Both the position numbers and the translations under genes were made by a program. This document shows, one piece after another, positions 1-7,919 of a stretch of DNA of 59,469 nucleotides; the first letter of the stretch is position 1, and each line of letters opens with the position of its first letter. The stretch is from NCBI RefSeq assembly GCF_014649875.1, contig NZ_BMTW01000009.1, positions 268,822 to 328,290 of the forward strand. Direction: 5' to 3'. A model generated the notes under the pieces. That model had not been told where the DNA came from, did not search any database, and worked only from the letters and a program-made list of their open reading frames with translations. This DNA comes from Streptomyces rubiginosohelvolus. GTDB lineage: Bacteria; Actinomycetota; Actinomycetes; Streptomycetales; Streptomycetaceae.

Positions 1-1042
1 TAACGGCCGGGTCGGACAGGGGGCCGGAGGCGGCGGGTCCTGCCGGGTCGTCCCGGGGCGGCGGCTCCTCGGGGTCGCGCGCGCGGCGCTTGGCGATCAC
101 CGCGCAGACCATCAGCTGCATCTGGTGGAACAGCATCAGCGGCAGCACGGCCAGGCTCGCGTGCGCCCCGAAGATCACACTCGCCATCGGCAGCCCGGCC
201 GCCAGGCTCTTCTTCGACCCGGCGAACTGGATGGCGATCCGGTCCGCCCGGCCGAACCCGAGCCTCCGTGCCCCGTACCAGCTCAGGGAGAGCATCAGCG
301 CCAGCAGGACCGCCTCGGCGGCGAGCAGCGCGCCGAGCCGGGCGGGGGTGACCTGGTGCCAGACTCCGGCGACCATCCCCTCGCTGAACGCGGTGTAGAC
401 GACGAGCAGGATCGACCCCCGGTCGACCAGACCGAGCACCTTCTTGTGCCGGGTGAGGAAGCCGCCGACCCAGCGGCGCAGGAGCTGTCCGGCCAGGAAC
501 GGGACGAGCAGCTGGAACACGATCTTCAACAGGGAGTCCACGGAGAACCCGCCCCCGGTGGACCCGAGGAGCAGGGCGGCGAGCAGCGGGGTCACCAGGA
601 TCCCGGCGAGGCTGGAGAAGGAACCGGCGCAGATCGCGGCGGGCACGTTGCCCCGGGCGATCGAGGTGAAGGCGATGGAGGACTGGATCGTGGACGGGAC
701 CAGGCACAGGAAGAGGAAGCCCGCCTGGAGCTCGGGCGTCAGCACGTACGGCACCAGCCCGCCGCTCGCCAGCCCCAGCAGCGGGAAGACGACGAAGGTG
801 CAGGCCAGGACGGTGAGGTGGAGGCGCCAGTGCCTGAGCCCGTCGAGCGCCTCGGCCGTGGAGAGCCGCGCCCCGTAGAGGAAGAACAGCAAGGCGACGG
901 CACCGGTGGAGGCCCCGCCCGCCACATCGGCGGCGGTGCCGCGGGCGGGCAGCAGTGCCGCGAGGGCCACGGCGGCGGCCAGCGCCAGGAGGTAGGCGTC
1001 GAACGGCAGCCAGGGCGGCAGGCGCGGGATACGGCGGGACAT
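1..1042 (-). CDS. Bile acid:sodium symporter (SBF-like/YfeH) family transporter, 3' end cut by window
   Basis: Reading the minus strand from the ATG at 1042 gives at least 347 residues with no stop before the window edge, so the C-terminus is missing. There are about ten hydrophobic segments. A conserved stretch near residue 110 (LVPSTIQSSIAFTSIARGN) and a later QFAGSKKSLAAGLPMA match the SBF-like (PF13593, YfeH) family of integral membrane transporters, relatives of the bile acid:sodium symporters. The substrate cannot be told from sequence. The visible tail after the last helix is hydrophilic and Pro/Glu-rich. It is divergent from the LysR gene at 1163 across about 120 bp, so that regulator is its likely controller. 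Confidence 0.85.
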   Translation of the reverse strand, partial: MSRRIPRLPPWLPFDAYLLALAAAVALAALLPARGTAADVAGGASTGAVALLFFLYGARLSTAEALDGLRHWRLHLTVLACTFVVFPLLGLASGGLVPYVLTPELQAGFLFLCLVPSTIQSSIAFTSIARGNVPAAICAGSFSSLAGILVTPLLAALLLGSTGGGFSVDSLLKIVFQLLVPFLAGQLLRRWVGGFLTRHKKVLGLVDRGSILLVVYTAFSEGMVAGVWHQVTPARLGALLAAEAVLLALMLSLSWYGARRLGFGRADRIAIQFAGSKKSLAAGLPMASVIFGAHASLAVLPLMLFHQMQLMVCAVIAKRRARDPEEPPPRDDPAGPAASGPLSDPAV

Positions 1043-1105
1043 GTGCGGGGGCGCTCCGGCGGTCGGGGATCCGTTTCGGCGTCCATCCTGCTCCCGTACG
1101 ACGCC

Positions 1106-1151
1106 ATCGGGAATCCCGTACACCGCTCTGACTGTCATCGCGGTTCCCGAT
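1106..1151. promoter_or_regulatory. Candidate LysR operator in the shared intergenic region
   Basis: ATCGGGAA at 1106-1113 is repeated inverted as TTCCCGAT at 1144-1151. The left arm also sits in a compact palindrome, CGGGAATCCCG (1108-1118). The element lies between the divergent SBF transporter and LysR genes and overlaps the putative LysR -10 box (TAACGT, 1151-1156). The layout fits LysR autoregulation with control of the transporter. No binding data; inferred from symmetry. Confidence 0.35.
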
Positions 1152-1162
1152 AACGTGCAGCC

Positions 1163-2104
1163 ATGAACAACGCGGACAGGGCGAGCGCGGACCGGATGAA
1201 CGTGCACCGGATGGACACCACGTACGACCCCGCCCAGCTGCGGACCTTCCTCGCCGTCGCCCAGACGCTGAGCTTCACGCAGGCGGCGCGCAGGCTCGGG
1301 ATCCGCCAGTCCACGGTCAGCCAGCACGTGCGGCGGCTGGAGGAGGCGGCCGGGCGGCAGCTGTTCGCCCGGGACACCCATCGCGTCGACCTCACGGACG
1401 ACGGCGAGGCGATGCTCGGCTTCGCGGGGTCGATCCTGTCGGCCCACGAGCGGGCCGCGGCGTTCTTCGCGGGCACCCGGCTGCGCGGGCGGCTGCGGTT
1501 CGGGGCCTCCGAGGACTTCGTGCTGACCCGGCTCCCCGAGATCCTGGAGTCCTTCCGCCGCGACCATCCGGAGGTCGAGCTCCAGCTCACCGTGGAACTG
1601 TCCGGGACGCTGCACCGGCAGCTCGCGGCGGGCCGGCTGGACCTGGTGCTGGCCAAGCGGCGGATCGGGGACACCCACGGCGAACTGATGTGGCAGGACG
1701 CCCTGGACTGGATCGGCGCGCCGCAGCTGCGTCTCGATCCGGAGCGCCCCGTACCGCTGGTCGTCTTTCCGCCACCGGCCATCACCCGGGCCCGCGCCCT
1801 GGAGGTGCTGGAGGAGCACGGGCGGGCCTGGCGGATCGCCTGTACGAGTACGAGCCTGAGCGGCCTGGTCGCGGCGGCGCGGGCCGGGCTGGGGGTGATG
1901 GCGCACTCCCGGGGGATGATCCCGCCGGGTCTGGTGCCGGTTCCGGCCAGGGCGGGGCTGCCGGAGCTCGGCGGGGTCGACTTCGTCCTGCTGCACGGGA
2001 ACCGGCGGGGCGCGGCCCAGGAGGCGGCGGACGCCCTGGCCTCCGCGATCCTGGCGGGCGGCGACCGGCTGCACCGCGGAACGGGCGGCACGGAGGGGCC
2101 GTAG
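1163..2104 (+). CDS. LysR-family transcriptional regulator
   Basis: A 313-residue LysR-type regulator. An N-terminal winged helix-turn-helix begins at YDPAQLRTFLAVAQ and includes the recognition stretch GIRQSTVSQHVRRLEE. It is followed by a periplasmic-binding-protein-like effector domain. The ATG at 1163 is 7 nt after a -10 box TAACGT (1151-1156), with CTGACT 17 nt further upstream, so a leaderless message from 1163 is plausible. Internal ATGs at 1196 and 1211 would give more typical LysR N-termini and cannot be excluded. It is divergent from the SBF-like transporter, its probable target. Confidence 0.9.
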   Translation: MNNADRASADRMNVHRMDTTYDPAQLRTFLAVAQTLSFTQAARRLGIRQSTVSQHVRRLEEAAGRQLFARDTHRVDLTDDGEAMLGFAGSILSAHERAAAFFAGTRLRGRLRFGASEDFVLTRLPEILESFRRDHPEVELQLTVELSGTLHRQLAAGRLDLVLAKRRIGDTHGELMWQDALDWIGAPQLRLDPERPVPLVVFPPPAITRARALEVLEEHGRAWRIACTSTSLSGLVAAARAGLGVMAHSRGMIPPGLVPVPARAGLPELGGVDFVLLHGNRRGAAQEAADALASAILAGGDRLHRGTGGTEGP

Positions 2105-2442
2105 CGGCACGGTGGGGCTGTAGCCGCTCCCCTGACCGATGGCGGCTGCCGCGGCGGGACCGGCGGTGGCACAGCCTGGCGCTGCCAGGCCCCCGGCCGT
2201 TCCCCGGACCGGCACCGGCCCCGGTGCTCGCGGCGGTCGGATTCGGTGGAGATTCCGGCGCGAGCCGCTTACCCCTCCGGCAGAACTGGGCCCCCGTGCG
2301 CCCGAGCCTTGCCCATCTGGCCGGATTTCGACGGTTGACCTGGGGGCTCGTCCTGGTGTGCGCAGGTTCCGGACCTCTCCCGCCGGGCCCCCGCTTGGGG
2401 TAGCGTCGCGGCGCTGTGCGGAGCGCCACGAGGAGCATGTCA
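2105..2442. other. Intergenic region with small hairpin and -10-like box
   Basis: No credible gene is seen here. A perfect 7-bp stem with a 3-nt loop (GCCTGGC-GCT-GCCAGGC, 2174-2190) lies 70 nt after the LysR stop and may be a weak terminator; there is no T-tract. A -10-like TAGCGT at 2401-2406 would start transcription near 2413 for the acyl-CoA synthetase, giving a leader of about 30 nt. Confidence 0.4.
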
Positions 2443-4266
2443 TTGCGCGAATTCACTGTCCCACCCATGGCGGCGCCGCCTCAGGTCGGCGGTCTGGCCG
2501 ATGTGGTCTTCGACCACGCGGAGGATGATCCGCACCGCGTCGCGCTCGGCCGCAAGGACGCCGGGGGCCAGTGGCGCGATGTGACCTCCGGGGAATTCCG
2601 CGATGCCGTGCTGGCCCTGGCCAAGGGGCTGATCGCGCACGGCGTGCGGTTCGGCGACCGGGTCGCGCTGATGTCCCGTACGCGGTACGAGTGGACGCTC
2701 TTCGACTTCGCGCTCTGGACCGTCGGGGCCCAGTCGGTGCCGATCTACCCGACCTCCTCCGCCGAGCAGGTCCTGTGGATGCTGCACGACGCCGAGGTGG
2801 TGGCGGTGATGGTCGAGCACGAGGACCACGCGATGACGGTCGGCTCGGTGATCGACCGGCTGCCGCACCTGAAGCGGCTGTGGCAGCTGGACGCCGGGGC
2901 GGTGGACGAGCTGCTCGGGGCGGGCGTGGACATCGACGACGAGGTGGTGCAGCGGCACCGGCGCGCGGTGACGCCCGACTCCGTGGCGACCGTCATCTAC
3001 ACCTCGGGGACGACGGGCCGCCCCAAGGGGTGTGTGATCACCCACGCGAGCTTCATGTTCGAGAGCGACACGATGGTCGGCCGCTGGGAGCCGGTGTTCC
3101 ACTCCAAGCCGGGCGACGAGGCGGCCACCCTCCTCTTCCTGCCGCTGGCCCATGTCTTCGGGCGGATGGTGGAGATCGCCGCGATCCGTGGCCGGGTCAA
3201 GCTCGGCCATCAGCCGGAGCTGTCCGCGAACGCGCTGATGCCGGACCTCATGTCGTTCCGGCCGACGTTCATCCTGGCGGTGCCGTACATCTTCGAGAAG
3301 GTGTTCAACGGGGCCCGGCGCAAGGCCGAGACGGAAGGGCGGGCCGGCCCGTTCGACAAGGCCGTCGACATCGCGGTGAAGTACGCCGAGGCCCTGGAGC
3401 TGAAGGCGTTCGGGGACGGTCCCGGCCCGTCGGCCGGGCTGCGGATGCAGCACCAGTTCTTCGACAAGGTCGTGTACAAGAAGGTCCGCGACGCGATGGG
3501 CGGCCGGGTGCGGCACGCGATGTCGGGCGGCTCCGGCATGGACCGCCGGCTCGGGCTGTTCTTCGCGGGCGCCGGGGTGACGGTCTTCGAGGGGTACGGG
3601 CTGACCGAGTCGACCGCCGCGGCGACGGCGAACCCCCCCGAGCGCACCCGGTACGGGACGGTCGGGCAGCCGATCCCGGGGACGTCGGTGCACATCGCGG
3701 AGGACGGCGAGGTGTGGGTGCACGGGCCGAACGTCTTCTCCGGCTATCTGGGCAACCCCGAGGCGACCCGGGCGGTGCTCCAGGACGGCTGGCTGGCGAC
3801 CGGGGATCTCGGTTCGCTGGACGAGGACGGCTATCTGACGATCACCGGACGGAAGAAGGAGATCCTGGTGACGTCCGGCGGCAAGAGCGTCTCCCCGGCC
3901 GGTCTGGAGGAGCGCGTCCGGGCGCATCCGCTGGTGGCGCAGTGCATCGTCGTCGGCAACGACCGCCCGTACATCGCGGCGCTCGTCACCGTGGACCAGG
4001 AGTCCGTGGACCACTGGCTGTCGATGCAGGGCCGCTCCCCGCTCGGCCCGGCCGAGCTGGTGCGGGACCCGGACCTGGAGATGGAGGTCCGCCGGGCGGT
4101 GGTGGCCGCCAACACGGCCGTGTCCCAGGCCGAGTCCATCCGTACGTTCCGGATCCTGGCCCATCCCTTCACCGAGGACCTCGGGCTGCTGACGCCCTCG
4201 CTGAAGCTGAAGCGGAAGGCGATCGAGACGGCGTACGCGGTCGAGGTCGACGCGCTCTACCGCTGA
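2443..4266 (+). CDS. Long-chain fatty acid--CoA ligase (AMP-forming)
   Basis: An ANL-superfamily adenylating enzyme of 607 residues. It activates a fatty acid with ATP to an acyl-adenylate and then forms the CoA thioester. Visible motifs are the phosphate-binding loop YTSGTTGRPKG (near residue 186), EGYGLTES, TGDLG, GRKKEILVTSGGKSVSP and a C-terminal lysine-rich end (LTPSLKLKRK). It resembles the bacterial FadD15/long-chain group and lacks any carrier domain. I chose the TTG at 2443 because AGGAG at 2431-2435 is 7 nt upstream. The ATG at 2437 is too close to that site, and a GTG at 2416, 10 nt after a -10-like TAGCGT, could be a leaderless start. It appears to be monocistronic. Confidence 0.88.
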   Translation: MREFTVPPMAAPPQVGGLADVVFDHAEDDPHRVALGRKDAGGQWRDVTSGEFRDAVLALAKGLIAHGVRFGDRVALMSRTRYEWTLFDFALWTVGAQSVPIYPTSSAEQVLWMLHDAEVVAVMVEHEDHAMTVGSVIDRLPHLKRLWQLDAGAVDELLGAGVDIDDEVVQRHRRAVTPDSVATVIYTSGTTGRPKGCVITHASFMFESDTMVGRWEPVFHSKPGDEAATLLFLPLAHVFGRMVEIAAIRGRVKLGHQPELSANALMPDLMSFRPTFILAVPYIFEKVFNGARRKAETEGRAGPFDKAVDIAVKYAEALELKAFGDGPGPSAGLRMQHQFFDKVVYKKVRDAMGGRVRHAMSGGSGMDRRLGLFFAGAGVTVFEGYGLTESTAAATANPPERTRYGTVGQPIPGTSVHIAEDGEVWVHGPNVFSGYLGNPEATRAVLQDGWLATGDLGSLDEDGYLTITGRKKEILVTSGGKSVSPAGLEERVRAHPLVAQCIVVGNDRPYIAALVTVDQESVDHWLSMQGRSPLGPAELVRDPDLEMEVRRAVVAANTAVSQAESIRTFRILAHPFTEDLGLLTPSLKLKRKAIETAYAVEVDALYR

Positions 4267-4270
4267 CCGG

Positions 4271-4308
4271 CGACAACGGGAATGCCTGGACCCGCCCGGT
4301 CGTTGTCG
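4271..4308. terminator. Candidate stem-loop after the acyl-CoA synthetase
   Basis: CGACAACG (4271-4278) pairs perfectly with CGTTGTCG (4301-4308) around a 22-nt loop that holds a short GGG/CCC inner pair. It starts 4 nt after the acyl-CoA synthetase stop and has no T-run. It could equally be an operator for the aldo/keto reductase promoter just downstream. Confidence 0.35.
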
Positions 4309-4347
4309 TGGGGAGTTACCAACCGACGACGTTAGGATCGACCGCTC

Positions 4348-5184
4348 GTGAGCAAGGTCCCCTCCCTCACCCTCAACAACGGCCTCGACATGCCGCAGCT
4401 CGGTTTCGGTGTCTGGCAGGTGCCGGACGACGAGGCGGAGAAGGCGGTGGCCACGGCCATCGAGACCGGGTACCGGAGCATCGACACCGCCGCGATCTAC
4501 GAGAACGAGACGGGCACCGGCAAGGCCATCGCCGCCTCCGGCGTCGCGCGCGACGAGCTCTTCGTCACCACGAAGCTGTGGAACAGCGAGCAGGGCCACG
4601 ACAGCACGCTGCGCGCCTTCGACGCCTCCCTCGACAAGCTCGGCCTGGACTACGTCGACCTGTACCTGATCCACTGGCCGGTCCCGGCGAAGGACGCGTA
4701 CACCGACACGTACAAGGCGTTCGAGAAGATCCTCGCCGACGGCCGCGCGAAGGCCATCGGTGTGTCGAACTTCCACCCCGAGCACCTGAAGCGGCTGCTC
4801 GCCGAGACCTCGGTGGTCCCCGCCGTCAACCAGATCGAGCTGCACCCGCAGCTCCAGCAGGCCGAGGCCCGCGCCTTCCACGCCGACCACGGCATCGCCA
4901 CCGAGGCCTGGTCGCCGCTGGGCCAGGGCAAGGGCCTGCTGGAGGTGCCGACGGTCGTCGCCGTCTCCCAGAAGCACGGCCGCACCCCTGCCCAGGTGGT
5001 GCTGCGCTGGCATCTGCAGACCGGCAACATCGTGATCCCGAAGTCCGTGACCCCGTCGCGGATCAAGGAGAACCTGGACGTGTTCGACTTCGAGCTGGAC
5101 GCCGACGACCTCGCCGCCTTCGCGGCCCTGGACGAGGGCAAGCGCCTCGGCCCGGACCCGGCGGAGTTCAACGCCGGCGCCTGA
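4348..5184 (+). CDS. Aldo/keto reductase (2,5-diketogluconate reductase-like)
   Basis: A 278-residue single-domain NADPH-dependent TIM-barrel reductase. Typical motifs are LGFGVWQ near the start, GYRSIDTAAIYENE with the catalytic Asp and Tyr, the catalytic Lys in TTKLWN, LIHWP with the active-site His, IGVSNF and the cofactor loop IPKSVTPSRIKEN. The pattern fits the AKR5-like prokaryotic group. The physiological substrate is not evident. The GTG at 4348 lies 10 nt after a -10 box TAGGAT (4333-4338) and no Shine-Dalgarno is seen, so translation is probably leaderless or nearly so. A very strong hairpin follows the stop codon. Confidence 0.9.
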   Translation: MSKVPSLTLNNGLDMPQLGFGVWQVPDDEAEKAVATAIETGYRSIDTAAIYENETGTGKAIAASGVARDELFVTTKLWNSEQGHDSTLRAFDASLDKLGLDYVDLYLIHWPVPAKDAYTDTYKAFEKILADGRAKAIGVSNFHPEHLKRLLAETSVVPAVNQIELHPQLQQAEARAFHADHGIATEAWSPLGQGKGLLEVPTVVAVSQKHGRTPAQVVLRWHLQTGNIVIPKSVTPSRIKENLDVFDFELDADDLAAFAALDEGKRLGPDPAEFNAGA

Positions 5185-5193
5185 ACGCGCCCG

Positions 5194-5243
5194 GCCGACG
5201 ACGGCGCCCCCACCGTGCTCTCGGTGGGGGCGCCGTCGTCGGC
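5194..5243. terminator. Strong hairpin terminator after the aldo/keto reductase
   Basis: A perfect 22-bp stem (5194-5215 with 5222-5243) around a 6-nt loop TGCTCT, beginning 10 nt after the aldo/keto reductase stop. There is no T-tract, as is common for GC-rich actinomycete terminators. Confidence 0.85.
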
Positions 5244-5291
5244 AGCCGGACGGACCGCCCACATCACGCATCCATCGGGGAGACTGGGAAC

Positions 5292-5759
5292 ATGAGCGGC
5301 GAACTCGCGCCTGTCGTCGAGGCGGGCCCGTACCGTCTGCGCAACGTCGGCAGCAAGCTGGTGCTGGAGGTGTACGGCGCGGCGAAGGGCAGCGGGGCCC
5401 GGGTCCAGCAGGGCGCGGACGACGGAACGGCCGCGCAGGTGTGGCGGCTGTTCCCGGTGCACGAGGGCGCGGCCCTCTTCCACCTGGTCAACGAGCACAG
5501 CGGGAAGCGGCTGGACGTGGCGAACGCCGACACGTCGAACGGCACCCGGATCCAGCAGTGGAAGGCCAACAACTTCGGCGCCCAGGAGTGGCTGATCGAA
5601 CAGCATCCGGAGGCGCCCGGGACGGTGACGCTGGTGAGTTTCATCAGCGGGCTGGTCATGGAGGTCGCGGACGGTTCCACCGAGGCCGGGGGCACGGTCC
5701 AGCAGTGGGAGGACACCGACTCCCCCTTCCAGTGGTGGCAGTTGGAGCCGGTGACGTAG
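5292..5759 (+). CDS. RICIN (beta-trefoil lectin) domain protein, apparently cytosolic
   Basis: A 155-residue protein that is essentially one ricin-type beta-trefoil domain. Three subdomain repeats can be followed through the recurring pattern of a G/N-rich turn and QQ-W (VQQGADDGTAAQVW, IQQWKANNFGAQEW, VQQWEDTDSPFQWW). Family members bind sugars, usually as modules of secreted glycosidases. This one has no signal peptide, membrane segment or catalytic partner, so its ligand and site of action are unclear. GGGGAGA about 8 nt before the ATG is a suitable ribosome-binding site. The gene stands alone between two hairpins. Confidence 0.8.
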   Translation: MSGELAPVVEAGPYRLRNVGSKLVLEVYGAAKGSGARVQQGADDGTAAQVWRLFPVHEGAALFHLVNEHSGKRLDVANADTSNGTRIQQWKANNFGAQEWLIEQHPEAPGTVTLVSFISGLVMEVADGSTEAGGTVQQWEDTDSPFQWWQLEPVT

Positions 5760-5787
5760 GTCGGCGGAAGCCGGTGACGTAAGCCCT

Positions 5788-5821
5788 GCTGAGCGGCCCG
5801 GGGCGGGGTCGCCCGCTCAGC
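5788..5821. terminator. Convergent hairpin between the ricin-fold and methyltransferase genes
   Basis: GCTGAGCGG (5788-5796) pairs with CCGCTCAGC (5813-5821), a 9-bp stem with a 16-nt GC-rich loop. It lies between two converging genes and overlaps the methyltransferase stop codon, so it may serve both. A 12-bp direct repeat GCCGGTGACGTA (5747-5758 and 5770-5781) sits just before it. Confidence 0.5.
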
Positions 5822-6701
5822 CGCGGCGGCCCAGATGCACCGTGCGGGCGGCGAGCAGGTGGACGTCGGGGCGGTGGTGAAGCCCCTCGGGGTCCTCCGG
5901 GTCCAGCAGCCGGTCCAGTACGGCGCCGTCCTCGGCCGTCAGCAGGTCGCCGAGCACCTCGCGCTCCCGGGTGATGCTCGCGACGACGTGGTCGCGGACC
6001 GGGCGGGAGACGGGAGCGGGCAGGTCGAGGAGGAAGCTGCGGGTGCCCTGCGGGACGAGGCCGACCGCGGTGAAGAGCGCGGCCCAGTCCTCGGTCTCCC
6101 GCTTCGCGCCCGGGAGTTCGGACCGCATGTACTCGAATCGGGTGGCGGCGGCCGCACCCATACGGGCCTCCAGGCCGGGCTCTCCGATACCGATGTCGCG
6201 GGGCAACCGCCGGGTGGGCAGGCCGCCTTCGACGAGCGCGACCGTTCCGCCGGCCCGCAGGAGCCCGGCGAAGCCCGCCAGCGCGGCGCGCTGGTCGCCC
6301 AGGTGATGCAGGGAGTTGCCCGCCCAGATCAGATCAGCCTCGCCCAACCGGTCGAAGTCTGCGGGGAGTTCGGCCTCAAGGGTCCGGAAGCGGTCGATCA
6401 CCCCGAGGCGGCGCGCACGGTTGCTCGCGCGTTCCAGGAGCGCGGGCGTGGCGTCGACGGCCACCACCTCGGCCTCCGGAAAGACCTCGGCCAGCAGGCA
6501 GGAGACGACGCCGGGGCCGCTGCCGATGTCGAGGATCCTGCGGACCTCGGGCGCGGTGGGCAGGGCGGCGATCCAGCGGGCCGCCTCCTCGTACTGCGTA
6601 CCGTGGAGTTCGGCTTCCTGCTCCAACAGGGGACCCAGGACGTCCCAGTCGATGTCGGCGGTGTGCGTGTCGTGGTGGCCGTGACCGGCGTGGCTGCTCA
6701 T
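5817..6701 (-). CDS. Class I SAM-dependent methyltransferase with His-rich N-terminus
   Basis: A 294-residue Rossmann-fold methyltransferase. SAM-binding motif I is ILDIGSGPGVVSCLLAE (near residue 55), the acidic motif II follows at VVAVDAT, and motif IV is AGNSLHHL. The acceptor is unknown. The first 16 residues are unusually His-rich (SSHAGHGHHDTHTAD), which may bind metal; such tails occur in some actinobacterial methyltransferases. A symmetrical element, TTGCCG-N3-CGGCAA, lies about 40 bp upstream. The AraC gene ends about 65 bp upstream on the same strand. Confidence 0.85.
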   Translation of the reverse strand: MSSHAGHGHHDTHTADIDWDVLGPLLEQEAELHGTQYEEAARWIAALPTAPEVRRILDIGSGPGVVSCLLAEVFPEAEVVAVDATPALLERASNRARRLGVIDRFRTLEAELPADFDRLGEADLIWAGNSLHHLGDQRAALAGFAGLLRAGGTVALVEGGLPTRRLPRDIGIGEPGLEARMGAAAATRFEYMRSELPGAKRETEDWAALFTAVGLVPQGTRSFLLDLPAPVSRPVRDHVVASITREREVLGDLLTAEDGAVLDRLLDPEDPEGLHHRPDVHLLAARTVHLGRRG

Positions 6702-6742
6702 GGGGCCAGCTTCCTCACGGGCCGGTCGCGCGGCAAGGTTCG

Positions 6743-6757
6743 TTGCCGATCCGGCAA
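6743..6757. promoter_or_regulatory. Candidate operator upstream of the methyltransferase
   Basis: A perfect dyad TTGCCG-ATC-CGGCAA lies 42 bp upstream of the minus-strand methyltransferase start, in the 66-bp gap after the AraC gene. Its compact symmetry is operator-like. Which protein binds it is unknown; the neighbouring AraC regulator is one candidate. Confidence 0.35.
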
Positions 6758-6767
6758 ATCGACGGTC

Positions 6768-7748
6768 CTACGGCGGACCGAGGGAGTCCCCCGGCGTGCC
6801 CAGCGGGTCCCCCGGCGTACCGGCGCGGTACTCCTGCGGGCTCACCCCCCTCACCCGCTTGAACGCGGCGCTGAAGGCGAAGGGAGCGCTGTAGCCGACC
6901 TTACGGGCCACGGCCTCCACCGTGGCGTCGCTCTCGCGCAGCAGGTCGGCCGCGACGGCGAGCCGCCAGCCGGTGAGGTACGCCATCGGCGGCTCCCCGA
7001 CCAGTTCGGTGAACCGGCGGGCCAGGCCGGCCCGGGACACCCCGGCACGGGCGGCGAGCGAGGCGACGGTCCAGGGGTGCGCCGGGTCGTCCTGGAGCAG
7101 CCGCAGTGCCGTGCCCACGACCGGGTCGCCCATCGCGCGGTACCAGGCGGGCGCGTCGGCCCCGGGCCGGGCGAACCAGGCCCGGAGCACCGCGATGAGC
7201 AGCAGGTCCAGCAGCCGGTCCAGGACGACGCGCTGGCCCGGCTCGTCCTGGGCGATCTCCGCGTCGAGCAGGTCCAGCAGCGGCCGGGTCCGCGTGTCGG
7301 CGGGGACCGTGAGGAGCGGGGGCAGGGCGTCCAGCAGCCGGCTGCTGATCTCGCCGTCCAGGAGGTAGGTGCCGACGAGGACGGCCGTACCGCCGTCGGC
7401 AGCGTTTCCCCAGGTCCGTACGTTCAGCACCATGTCCTGGGCGAGCGGGCGGCCGCGCAGCGTGGTGCAGACGCCGCCGGGTACGACGAGCGCGTGGGGT
7501 GTCGTCCCCGGTGCGTCGGCGACGGTGTACGGGTCGGGGCCGCGGACCACCGCGATGTCCCCGGGGCCGAGCCGGACCGGTTCGCCTCCGTCGGACGGGA
7601 CGATGCAGGCCGCGCCGCGCCGGACCGACATGAGGCAGATCGGCGCCCGGTCCTCGATCCGTACCGCCCAGGGCGGCTCCATCACCATGCGGAGCAGAAA
7701 CGCGCCCCGGGCCCGTGGTCCGTCCAGAAGTCCGGCGAGAGCGTCCAT
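6768..7748 (-). CDS. AraC-family transcriptional regulator with cupin sensor domain
   Basis: A 326-residue regulator. The N-terminal half is cupin-like (GDIAVVRGPDPYTV region), as in the cupin_6/AraC_binding_2 group. The C-terminal third holds two helix-turn-helix motifs (WTVASLAARAGVSRAGLARRF and VGYSAPFAFSAAFKRVRGVSPQEYR). The C-terminus after the AraC signature is a short Pro/Gly repeat (PGDPLGTPGDSLGPP). The ATG at 7748 follows a minus-strand -10 box TACGCT by 9 nt, so leaderless translation is likely. It is divergent from an NmrA-like oxidoreductase, the usual kind of target for this regulator type. Confidence 0.88.
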   Translation of the reverse strand: MDALAGLLDGPRARGAFLLRMVMEPPWAVRIEDRAPICLMSVRRGAACIVPSDGGEPVRLGPGDIAVVRGPDPYTVADAPGTTPHALVVPGGVCTTLRGRPLAQDMVLNVRTWGNAADGGTAVLVGTYLLDGEISSRLLDALPPLLTVPADTRTRPLLDLLDAEIAQDEPGQRVVLDRLLDLLLIAVLRAWFARPGADAPAWYRAMGDPVVGTALRLLQDDPAHPWTVASLAARAGVSRAGLARRFTELVGEPPMAYLTGWRLAVAADLLRESDATVEAVARKVGYSAPFAFSAAFKRVRGVSPQEYRAGTPGDPLGTPGDSLGPP

Positions 7749-7919
7749 GGCCCGTCAGCGTAGACGTGTGGACGCAGGAGTAGGTGCCTGAGCCTTTCGA
7801 GCATGTCCGGGCGGCCGCGGAGCCGGAAGTCTGGAGCCATGACGGAGAACGCGTACACACGACGGGACGACGACGCCGACTACGGGCGCGACGGACACGG
7901 CAGACAGGGCGTGGGACGG

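Noticed and set aside
125..1153. A 342-codon plus-strand frame across the left edge
   Set aside because: It is the complement of the SBF-like transporter, which has hydrophobic helices and family motifs on the minus strand.
2440..5271. A 943-codon open frame antisense to the acyl-CoA synthetase and aldo/keto reductase genes
   Set aside because: Its translation is low-complexity Arg/Gly/Val-rich with no domain motifs. Long antisense frames are expected in DNA with this GC bias, and both sense genes have clear motifs.
2571..5759. A 1062-codon plus-strand frame
   Set aside because: Only its last 155 codons (from the ATG at 5292) are a real protein, the ricin-fold gene. The rest is an out-of-frame reading of the two upstream enzymes.
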